Assembly: GCF_900129215.1 (NCBI RefSeq)
Contig: NZ_FQUQ01000007.1
Span: 1-64,000, forward strand
Reading direction: 5' to 3'
DNA: 64,000 bases
Source: Pedobacter caeni
GTDB lineage: Bacteria; Bacteroidota; Bacteroidia; Sphingobacteriales; Sphingobacteriaceae
Part shown: piece by piece, positions 26,552 through 33,004 of the stretch
Layout: every line of letters begins with the position of its first letter
Numbering within the stretch: the stretch's first letter is position 1
Translations under genes and position numbers: made by a program
Notes under the pieces: model-generated
The model's database searches: none
Seen by the model: the letters and a program-made list of their open reading frames with translations, nothing else
Told to the model about the DNA's origin: nothing

Positions 26552-27952
26552 ATGAGCATTTTAAAAACAAAAGAACTAAGTAAAATAGGTTATATCAATG
26601 ATAAAGCAAGAAGCCTGGTGATCAATACGATTGCTAAAAATTTCAAGCATCATACTAAAAACCAGATCATAGAATTATTAATCAATATTAAAAACACACC
26701 AGAGAATTATGTAGAAGACGAACAGCTCGGCAAAATTGCCGAAACATTTATGGATAAAGTAAAGGAGGTTGATTTCCAATCCTACCACCTGTTACAGGAA
26801 AGCGGAATGCTGAAGACGTATGGCAGCAAAGAGATAGAACATGGTGCAAAGAAACAAATGGAACTGGCCATGTCGCTTCCTGTTGTCACTCAGGGTGCTT
26901 TAATGCCGGATGCCCATAGTGGCTATGGATTACCAATTGGAGGTGTTTTGGCTACAGATAACGCGGTTATTCCTTACGCAGTTGGGGTAGATATCGGTTG
27001 CAGAATGGCCCTGAGCATTATAGATGAAGGTGATAGCTTTTTTAAGCGTTATAGTCACCAGATGAAAGTGGCATTAAGAGAACTTACGCATTTTGGAATG
27101 GAAGGTTCATTAGACATCCAGCCACATCATGATCTGCTCGACAGCCCTGTTTTTAAAGAAACAGAACTGCTGAAGAAACTGCATGCCAAGGCTTTCAGGC
27201 AACTGGGGACCTCTGGCAGTGGCAATCACTTTGTAGAGTTTGGCGAAATAGAATTGTATGACAACAATACACTGGGCTTGCCACCAAAGAAGTACATGGC
27301 CTTGCTGACGCATTCCGGAAGCCGGGGCTTAGGGGCTAATGTAGCGATGCATTATACCAAAATAGCCATGGATACCTGTAGGTTGCCAAAAGAAGCAAAG
27401 AGTCTGGCCTGGCTGGACATGAATACAGAGGCCGGTCAGGAATACTGGTTAAGCATGAACCTTGCAGGTGATTATGCCAGAGCTTGTCATGATGTGATCC
27501 ATTCCAGTCTATTGAAATCTTTAGGCCTGCAATCATTGGCAAAAGTAGAAAACCACCATAATTTTGCCTGGAAAGACAAGCTCGCTGATGGAAGAGAAGT
27601 GATTGTGCACAGGAAAGGAGCTACACCTGCACACCAGGGAGAACTGGGAATTATTCCCGGAAGCATGGCTACCGCAGCTTATCTGGTAATGGGTAAAGGG
27701 GTTGAAAATTCTTTACACTCTGCTGCACATGGGGCCGGAAGGGCAATGAGCCGCCAAAAAGCGAAGAACAACACCACGGCCTCCGCTTTGAAGAAAATGC
27801 TGGCCACTGCCGGCGTGACCTTAATTGGGGGAAGTGTAGAGGAAAATCCTTTGGCTTATAAAGACATCGAAAGGGTGATGTATGCCCAGAAAGACCTGAT
27901 CGAAGTACATGGGAAGTTCTTTCCTAAGATTGTACGGATGAACAGAGATTAA
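26552..27952 (+). CDS. rtcB: RtcB-type RNA ligase (copy 1)
   Basis: 466 residues with the complete RtcB active site: Asp147 and Cys150 (GVDIGCRM, Mn2+), GNH at 224-226, His254 (THSGSRG), the VENHHNFAW pair (His335/336) and the guanylylated His393 (AAHGAGR). RtcB joins RNA 2',3'-cyclic-phosphate or 3'-phosphate ends to 5'-OH ends using GTP and Mn2+, as in repair of nuclease-cut tRNA or rRNA. It follows the basic protein by 5 bp and ends at a strong terminator. It is a paralogue of the copy at 33005, not a recent duplicate. Confidence 0.95.
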   Translation: MSILKTKELSKIGYINDKARSLVINTIAKNFKHHTKNQIIELLINIKNTPENYVEDEQLGKIAETFMDKVKEVDFQSYHLLQESGMLKTYGSKEIEHGAKKQMELAMSLPVVTQGALMPDAHSGYGLPIGGVLATDNAVIPYAVGVDIGCRMALSIIDEGDSFFKRYSHQMKVALRELTHFGMEGSLDIQPHHDLLDSPVFKETELLKKLHAKAFRQLGTSGSGNHFVEFGEIELYDNNTLGLPPKKYMALLTHSGSRGLGANVAMHYTKIAMDTCRLPKEAKSLAWLDMNTEAGQEYWLSMNLAGDYARACHDVIHSSLLKSLGLQSLAKVENHHNFAWKDKLADGREVIVHRKGATPAHQGELGIIPGSMATAAYLVMGKGVENSLHSAAHGAGRAMSRQKAKNNTTASALKKMLATAGVTLIGGSVEENPLAYKDIERVMYAQKDLIEVHGKFFPKIVRMNRD

Positions 27953-27973
27953 AGGTTGAGTATCATTTAATGC

Positions 27974-28005
27974 AAAGCCGTCTTCTTTTTAGAGGGCGGC
28001 TTTTT
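27974..28005. terminator. Terminator between rtcB copy 1 and the WYL gene
   Basis: The hairpin AAAGCCG...CGGCTTT with wobble pairs inside, followed by TTTTT, lies at the convergence of the two genes. Confidence 0.85.
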
Positions 28006-29050
28006 ATGGTTTAAAGAATTCTTCTTTTTGATGTTCTTCCTTTTGATATCGCGCAGCAGCATCTTCCAGTCTTTTCCTGATCCTGGAAGCCAGGTTTCTT
28101 GGCCCCAGTACTTTCATGCATTCTCCAAAACCCAATATCTCCCGTTCCAGTTCAAAGTTCAGGACCACATCAATCCTGATGACAATGCCATCCTGATCCT
28201 CCTTTAACAGGACCTGACTATGGTGTAGTGGCTTTGTCAACACATAGGGCGCATTTCGCCTGTCTACTTTGAGGATCACTTTATGAGCCCGGTCCCGTTC
28301 CGATTTCGTTACGCCCAGTAAATCTTCAAAATAGCGGTCAAAATCAACGCCTTTGTATTCTACGAATGGTTCTTTAGTTAATTCCTGGAACTCCAGAATG
28401 CGATCGAGCGCCAAAGTAATCAGCGCCATACCTTTTCTTGGTTTTGCAATCAGAAACCATCGGTTCCTGTATTCTTTTAAGAGGTAAGGAAAATAAATAC
28501 TCTGCTGTGCCTTTAGTGCCTTGAAGGACTTATACTCAATCAGCAGTGGCACTTTATTCAGGATTGCACTATACAAAGGGGTAATAAATTTCAAGCCCCG
28601 GAGCTGTTTATTACTTTCAAACTGAATGCAGTTTTTGCTTTGATTGGTAGACTTATAGAGGTTGTTTTCCAGTTTAGCGATCATATCACTCATCTCATCA
28701 AAGTAACTAAAGCCGTTAAACTGCTTTAAAACGCCAACGATTTCCTTCATCTTCTCGATATCATTGTTATTGATCGGGGCCTTTGTAATGCTGTAATTAG
28801 GATCACTATACGCATAATACTTCCGGTCTGTAACGACAATAGGTGCATTATAGCCCAGCTTATCGCTCCTCATGATTTGAATATCTGATTGAACGGTCCG
28901 CTTACTTACTCCTGAGCTGATTCCTTGATATTCGAACAGCACTGCAGCAACCTTTTCGATCAGGTCGTCGAGGCTCCATTTCCGGAACCTGTTTTTTAAA
29001 CATTCATCAATGGTTTTGTAACGGATGAGGGCTAGTTTATTGATTGACAT
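28004..29050 (-). CDS. WYL-domain transcriptional regulator
   Basis: 348 residues. The N-terminal winged helix (about 15-75, SSGVSKRTVQSDIQIMRSD) precedes a WYL domain (about 160-225) in which YRNRWFLIA carries RWF in place of the eponymous triplet. A WCX-type C-terminal region follows. WYL proteins sense nucleic acids or nucleotides and control stress and defence genes. It is divergent from the tRNA-like/slipin/rtcB unit. Matching direct-repeat operators sit over both promoters, so it probably regulates itself and the repair unit. Confidence 0.88.
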   Translation of the reverse strand: MSINKLALIRYKTIDECLKNRFRKWSLDDLIEKVAAVLFEYQGISSGVSKRTVQSDIQIMRSDKLGYNAPIVVTDRKYYAYSDPNYSITKAPINNNDIEKMKEIVGVLKQFNGFSYFDEMSDMIAKLENNLYKSTNQSKNCIQFESNKQLRGLKFITPLYSAILNKVPLLIEYKSFKALKAQQSIYFPYLLKEYRNRWFLIAKPRKGMALITLALDRILEFQELTKEPFVEYKGVDFDRYFEDLLGVTKSERDRAHKVILKVDRRNAPYVLTKPLHHSQVLLKEDQDGIVIRIDVVLNFELEREILGFGECMKVLGPRNLASRIRKRLEDAAARYQKEEHQKEEFFKP

Positions 29051-29067
29051 CTGAAATTTCCTTTGTA

Positions 29068-29107
29068 TAAAAGTAACAAAAGCAATTGACTACGCAATGG
29101 AACTGCG
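29068..29107 (-). promoter_or_regulatory. WYL gene promoter with overlapping operator
   Basis: On the minus strand, ATTG (29098-29095), 19 bp, then TACTTTTA (29075-29068) resembles the housekeeping consensus. The -33 element lies inside ACTACGCAAT-N4-CTGCG (29089-29107), which matches the element at 29201-29219. Binding there should block or modulate the promoter. Confidence 0.6.
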
Positions 29108-29200
29108 CATTTTAAACAATCTTGTTGTTAATTCAGAATAAAATTAAAATTATCTACCTGATAATAAGCACAATGAAACAAATTCACATTATAAAAATCA

Positions 29201-29239
29201 ACTGCGCAATTGTGCTGCGTTATAGCCCCTGCATCTTTG
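29201..29239 (+). promoter_or_regulatory. Promoter and operator of the tRNA-like/slipin/rtcB unit
   Basis: ACTGCGCAAT-N4-CTGCG (29201-29219) repeats the element at 29089. Both have two CTRCG half-sites 13 bp apart. ATTG (29209-29212) within it, 19 bp, then CATCTTTG (29232-29239) forms a near-consensus promoter. Transcription would start near 29245, so the untranslated leader to the slipin gene is about 710 nt. Confidence 0.6.
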
Positions 29240-29415
29240 TAATGTCGATCACAACGACAAGTTCTTTGAATCATATCAGTACGTAAGTACTTAAAAATAT
29301 TCCCGAAAGGGAATGGCAATACTACATCATTAACGCCCGCAGTTGTGTGGTTTCTGTATGGCCCCAAAGTATGAGACAATTATGTTTTCATATCCTGGCG
29401 AATTAAGGATGATAG
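29240..29415 (+). ncRNA. 5' part of structured leader with GNRA-type hairpins
   Basis: No ORF is credible. Two hairpins with GNRA tetraloops stand out: AGTAC-GTAA-GTACT (29278-29291) and ATTCCC-GAAA-GGGAAT (29299-29314). They lie between the predicted transcription start and the first tRNA-like module, and fit a folded RNA better than coding DNA. Confidence 0.5.
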
Positions 29416-29498
29416 ATTGTCCACATGTTGTGTAACGCGGGTTCGAATCCCGCTCCCGGTTTCCGGGATAGCTTAGTCCGGTCAAAGCAACAACCAAT
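29416..29498 (+). ncRNA. Circularly permuted tRNA-like module (bacterial Y RNA-like)
   Basis: In order: ATTG-bulge-GTTGT (29416-29431), GTAAC, T-arm GCGGG-TTCGAAT-CCCGC (29437-29453), acceptor hairpin TCCCGG-TTT-CCGGGA (29454-29468), TA, D-arm GCTT-AGTCCGGTCA-AAGC (29471-29488), A, and ACAAC-CAAT (29490-29498). The outer strands pair GTTGT/ACAAC and ATTG/CAAT at the anticodon-stem position. T8, A14, G15-C48, G18G19 and T54T55C56 are all kept. This is the layout of YrlA-type bacterial Y RNAs, a tRNA with joined ends and an opened anticodon arm. Confidence 0.75.
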
Positions 29499-29570
29499 AT
29501 GCAGGTTCGAATCCTGCTTCCAACCAAAACTGGAATAGCAAAATGGTAATGCAATGGATTTAGGATCCAC
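29496..29570 (+). ncRNA. Second permuted tRNA-like module with an anticodon-like hairpin
   Basis: T-arm GCAGG-TTCGAAT-CCTGC (29501-29517), acceptor hairpin TTCCA-ACCAAAAC-TGGAA (29518-29535), TA, D-arm GCA...TGC with GG (29538-29552), A, then a hairpin TGGA-TTTAGGA-TCCA (29555-29569). A15 is matched by T at the position-48 equivalent (29500). The order repeats that of module 1. The outer strands hardly pair, so the module closes by a self-contained anticodon-like hairpin instead. It shares the CAAT strand with module 1, so the two folds may compete. Confidence 0.6.
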
Positions 29571-29955
29571 TTAGAAGAAGAGGAACTTCACAAACCCTCG
29601 CTGTTAAGCATTGGAGAAAAACATTCGGCTTAAAATCTGATCATCAGGAGATCAGGAATAAAGCAATCCAAAAGAGACTTTGAAAGTCCGAAACGGAAAA
29701 GAAGAATGTTGATTTGTCAAATATGCCATCCCCCCTGAGAACCGCTTCTGAAAAGGACGGATTGAAAGCAGGTAAAGCATCTTTAAAGATCAAAATATTC
29801 CTACCAGACGGAACTTCCGTATCCTTTGGAGGAATGTTTTTCAAAAATGCTTGTTAAAAAATAAAGAGAAAAGCTGCCGGAAGAATGGTCAAAGAGCGCA
29901 CCGTTCTTCCTGATGTCAGGAATAATAAATATTAAACCAACCAAAATTAAAATAT
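29571..29955 (+). other. Rest of the structured leader, with hairpins and one doubtful small ORF
   Basis: Visible hairpins are CTGATC-N7-GATCAG (29637-29655), GACTT-TGA-AAGTC (29676-29688) and a long one, GGAAGAATGGT/ACCGTTCTTCC with a 10-nt loop (29879-29910), which lacks a T-tail and so is not a terminator. A 44-codon ORF (29723-29857, starting MPSPLRTASEKDG) is open but unrecognised and may be chance. No separate promoter is seen before the slipin gene, so this stretch is probably its mRNA leader or a processed RNA. Confidence 0.45.
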
Positions 29956-31050
29956 ATGAAAAGAGTAACCATTAATACCAACTCTGTGGGGTTGGTTTAC
30001 AAAAACAGAGAATTTAAAAGAGTATTAACTGCCGGAAACTACTGGTTAGGATTTGGAGAAACTGTAGAAGTTTATGATCAGTCTAAAACTTTTATCGCTT
30101 CTACGGAGCTGGATGTACTGTTACAAAATAAAGATTTTTCAAACCTGGTACACCTGATAGAAGTAAAAGACAACACTTTGGTCTTGGTTTATCAAAATGA
30201 GAACTTCAAGCAGGTATTGACTGCCGGAAGGTATGCGTTCTGGATCGGGTTAAACAAATACTCCTTCCTGAATGCCGACCTGAACAAGTATGAGATCACC
30301 GAAAACATCGATAAAAGCACTTTATTAAAGCCCTTGATGCAGCCTTATGTCAGATCTTTCAGAATTGAAAGCTATGAAGCCGCTTTGATGATGGTTGACG
30401 GGAAGTTTGAGCAGGTCCTGGAAGTAGGAAACTACATCTGGTGGAACAACAGTACGTTGATCCAGGTGTTGAAAACTGACTTGAGACAACTGAACATGGA
30501 AATCGCAGGGCAGGAAATTTTAACCAAGGATAAAGCGCAGTTGAGAATCAACTTCAGTGTTCAGTACAAAGTAACAGATGCCATTAAAGCCCTGTTGGAA
30601 AACAAGGAATTTGAGAAACAACTGTATGTATTGATTCAGTTATCTTTAAGAGAATTCATTGGAAGGTTAACTTTTGATGAGTTGATGGAGAGCAAGGAAA
30701 AGATTGCAAATCATGTCTTGACCAGCTCCGCAGCGAATGCCGCGCTTCTGGGGATTGAATTAATCAACTGCGGATTGAAAGACATTATACTACCAGGTGA
30801 TATCAAAGAAATCATGAATCAGGTTTTGATTGCTGAAAAAAGAGCACAAGCCAACCTGATCACGAGAAGAGAGGAAACAGCCTCTACCAGAAGTTTGTTA
30901 AATACGGCAAAACTGATGGAAGATAATGCCATGTTGTATAAATTGAAAGAAATGGAATATGTAGAGAAGATTGCAGAAAAGATCAACACGATCAGCTTAT
31001 CCGGAAGCGGACAAATGATCGATCAATTGAAGCAAATCTTTGTTAAATAA
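29956..31050 (+). CDS. Soluble SPFH/Band-7 (slipin-like) protein with triple N-terminal repeat
   Basis: 364 residues. Three related N-terminal repeats have the pattern VYKNREFKRVLTAGNYW (about 8-33), VYQNENFKQVLTAGRYAFW (71-96) and MVDGKFEQVLEVGNYIWW (140-163). An SPFH domain follows (about 175-300, with NMEIAGQEILTKDKAQLRIN), then a coiled-coil-like tail. There is no N-terminal membrane hairpin, unlike classic stomatins, so a cytosolic oligomeric scaffold is likely. It is the first protein of the WYL-controlled unit, after the tRNA-like leader. Slipin-RtcB pairings are known from RNA-repair surveys. Confidence 0.82.
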   Translation: MKRVTINTNSVGLVYKNREFKRVLTAGNYWLGFGETVEVYDQSKTFIASTELDVLLQNKDFSNLVHLIEVKDNTLVLVYQNENFKQVLTAGRYAFWIGLNKYSFLNADLNKYEITENIDKSTLLKPLMQPYVRSFRIESYEAALMMVDGKFEQVLEVGNYIWWNNSTLIQVLKTDLRQLNMEIAGQEILTKDKAQLRINFSVQYKVTDAIKALLENKEFEKQLYVLIQLSLREFIGRLTFDELMESKEKIANHVLTSSAANAALLGIELINCGLKDIILPGDIKEIMNQVLIAEKRAQANLITRREETASTRSLLNTAKLMEDNAMLYKLKEMEYVEKIAEKINTISLSGSGQMIDQLKQIFVK

Positions 31051-31137
31051 CCAGAAGGATGAAAACATCATAAGCAGACAAATAAAACAATATGCTTATG
31101 ATGGTTTCATGACTAATGAAAATCAAATTATATACTA

Positions 31138-31914
31138 ATGAAAACAACAATCGTAAATAAACTAAGTGCAATAGAGCAGGAGTACGATCTTAAAATACTC
31201 TTCTCTTGCGAATCAGGCAGTCGGGGCTGGCAATTCCCTTCGATGGACAGTGATTTTGATGTGCGGTTTATTTATATAAAACCGCTTAACCACTATCTTT
31301 CGATATTGGAAAGAACGGATCATCTGAGTTTTCCTATAAACGATGAGCTTGACATCTATGGATGGGACCTTCGTAAAGTGTTGAATCTATTGAGAAAATC
31401 TAACACGACTCCATTTGAATGGCTTCAATCTCCTGTTGTTTATGGAGAAGAAGCGGGATTCAAATCCAGGTTATGGCATTTATGTCAGGGTTATTTTAGT
31501 CAGCGGACTAATGCACACCATTACCTCGGCATCGCGAAAGGTGCAATGGATACGATCGTCAATGAGGATGAAATAAAAATAAAGAAGTTGTTTTATGTGC
31601 TTCGCCCTCTGCTTGCTGCCAAGTGGTGTTTAGAAAAGAATCAAATCGCTCCCATGGAGATAGGTCCTTTAATGGACCTGCTTCCAGATCATTTACATAC
31701 AATGGTCAGCGAATTGATCGTCTTTAAATCCACCGGAAAAGAAGGCACGATGATCAAAATACCAGTGCTACTGAAAGATTACATAGATCATGAATTTATA
31801 AACTGTACTGAAGCCGCCAAGGACCTGCCTAAAAATCAGTTTGATCTCGCAGGTCTGGATGATTTCTTCCTAAAAACAATAAATGAATATGACTATAAAA
31901 GACATAAAGGATAA
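31138..31914 (+). CDS. Pol-beta-type nucleotidyltransferase 1 (COG3541/YcgL-like)
   Basis: 258 residues. The minimal nucleotidyltransferase site GSRGW (27-31) with Asp37, Asp39 and Asp41 (MDSDFDVRFIY) is intact. A helical domain follows. COG3541 proteins are predicted to add nucleotides to RNA or small molecules, but few have been characterised. It sits between slipin and a second, related transferase that starts inside its 3' end (32-bp overlap). The context suggests processing of RNA ends before RtcB ligation. Confidence 0.82.
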   Translation: MKTTIVNKLSAIEQEYDLKILFSCESGSRGWQFPSMDSDFDVRFIYIKPLNHYLSILERTDHLSFPINDELDIYGWDLRKVLNLLRKSNTTPFEWLQSPVVYGEEAGFKSRLWHLCQGYFSQRTNAHHYLGIAKGAMDTIVNEDEIKIKKLFYVLRPLLAAKWCLEKNQIAPMEIGPLMDLLPDHLHTMVSELIVFKSTGKEGTMIKIPVLLKDYIDHEFINCTEAAKDLPKNQFDLAGLDDFFLKTINEYDYKRHKG

Positions 31915-32947
31915 AGGTTTGCTGCTCTTTGAGTGCGTCAGCGGAAGCCGGTCCTATGGACTCGAAACGGAAACCTCTGACACCGATCTGAAAGGCGTTT
32001 ATTATCTTCCCAAATCGGTTTTTTATGGGTTGACATATACACCACAGATCAGCAGCGAAAGCAACGATGAAGTATATTATGAGCTGGGCAGATATGTAGA
32101 GTTGTTGATAAAGAACAACCCCAACATGCTGGAAATGTTGGCTTCTCCTGAGGAAATGATCTTATACAAACATCCGGTAATGGACAAACTGAAGAGCAGT
32201 ATGTTTTTATCGAAACTATGTAAGGATACTTTTGCCGGTTATGCGATCACTCAAATCAGGAAAGCGAAAGGATTGAAGAAAAAGATCGTCAATCCGCTAC
32301 CCAAAGAGCGGGCAACGGTGCTGGACTTCTGCTTTATACTGGAAAGTTACCACAGTCTTAGCCTGAAAGACTGGTTAAAAAAGCAGGGATATCAGCAGGA
32401 ACAATGTGGTTTGATCAACATCCCGCATTCCAGAGGCGTTTTTGCCATGTTTTACGATCCGGAAGGAAAGTTTGGTTATAAAGGAATCGCAACGAATGCG
32501 TTTGCAAACGAACTGTCTTTATCGTCGGTACCTTCCGGAGAAAAAGAAGTTGCTTACCTGCAGTTTAACCAGGACAGCTATTCTTCTTACTGCAAGGAAT
32601 ACCGGGAGTACTGGGATTGGGTGGACAAGAGAAACGAAGAACGGTACCTGAATAACCTGGAACACGGAAAGGACTATGATGCGAAGAATATGATGCATAC
32701 AATACGCCTGTTGCAGGTTGCTGAAGAAGTGCTGCGATGCGGAGAACTCAGGATAAAAAGACCAAACAGAGCGGAATTGCTCGCTATAAAATCGGGGCAT
32801 TATTCCTATGCTGAGCTGCAAAAAATGGCAGAAGAACTGATTGGACAAATAGAGCAGGCCTACCTGGGAAGCAGTCTTCCCGATCAGCCTGATTACGATA
32901 AATTGGAAAATGTGCTCATAGAAATGAGAACGGAGTTATATCATTAA
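31883..32947 (+). CDS. Pol-beta-type nucleotidyltransferase 2 (COG3541/YcgL-like)
   Basis: 354 residues. Catalytic motif GSRSYGL (21-27) with Asp33 and Asp35 (TSDTDLKGVY), followed by a longer helical region (residues 120-350). It is a distant paralogue of the upstream transferase. It overlaps that gene by 32 bp in another frame. A second in-frame ATG lies at 31889. Two adjacent transferases may form a heteromer or act in sequence. Whether the substrate is RNA is inferred from neighbours, not shown by the sequence. Confidence 0.82.
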   Translation: MNMTIKDIKDKGLLLFECVSGSRSYGLETETSDTDLKGVYYLPKSVFYGLTYTPQISSESNDEVYYELGRYVELLIKNNPNMLEMLASPEEMILYKHPVMDKLKSSMFLSKLCKDTFAGYAITQIRKAKGLKKKIVNPLPKERATVLDFCFILESYHSLSLKDWLKKQGYQQEQCGLINIPHSRGVFAMFYDPEGKFGYKGIATNAFANELSLSSVPSGEKEVAYLQFNQDSYSSYCKEYREYWDWVDKRNEERYLNNLEHGKDYDAKNMMHTIRLLQVAEEVLRCGELRIKRPNRAELLAIKSGHYSYAELQKMAEELIGQIEQAYLGSSLPDQPDYDKLENVLIEMRTELYH

Positions 32948-33004
32948 GCGAACGAATGAAACCATCATCATAGTTTTATAGCCGCTGAAAAAACAAATAA
33001 ATAC

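Noticed and set aside
29461-29526. Reading this stretch as an ordinary linear tRNA (D-arm followed by T-arm and an encoded CCA)
   Set aside because: The linear acceptor halves (CCGGGA and TTCCAAC) do not pair and there is no anticodon arm. The same acceptor strands pair perfectly with the neighbouring T-arm side in permuted order.
29128-29554. Minus-strand open frames across the tRNA-like array
   Set aside because: They translate the T-loop into the familiar spurious ERDSNPRY-type peptide seen when tRNA genes are read as protein.
29538-29570. tRNA-Leu (UAG) gene start
   Set aside because: The D-arm and anticodon-like hairpin are present, but no T-arm follows downstream, and the T-arm lies upstream instead.
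29644-29844. 66-codon minus-strand ORF in the leader of slipin
   Set aside because: No recognisable domain, no promoter on that strand, and it runs against the direction of the unit.
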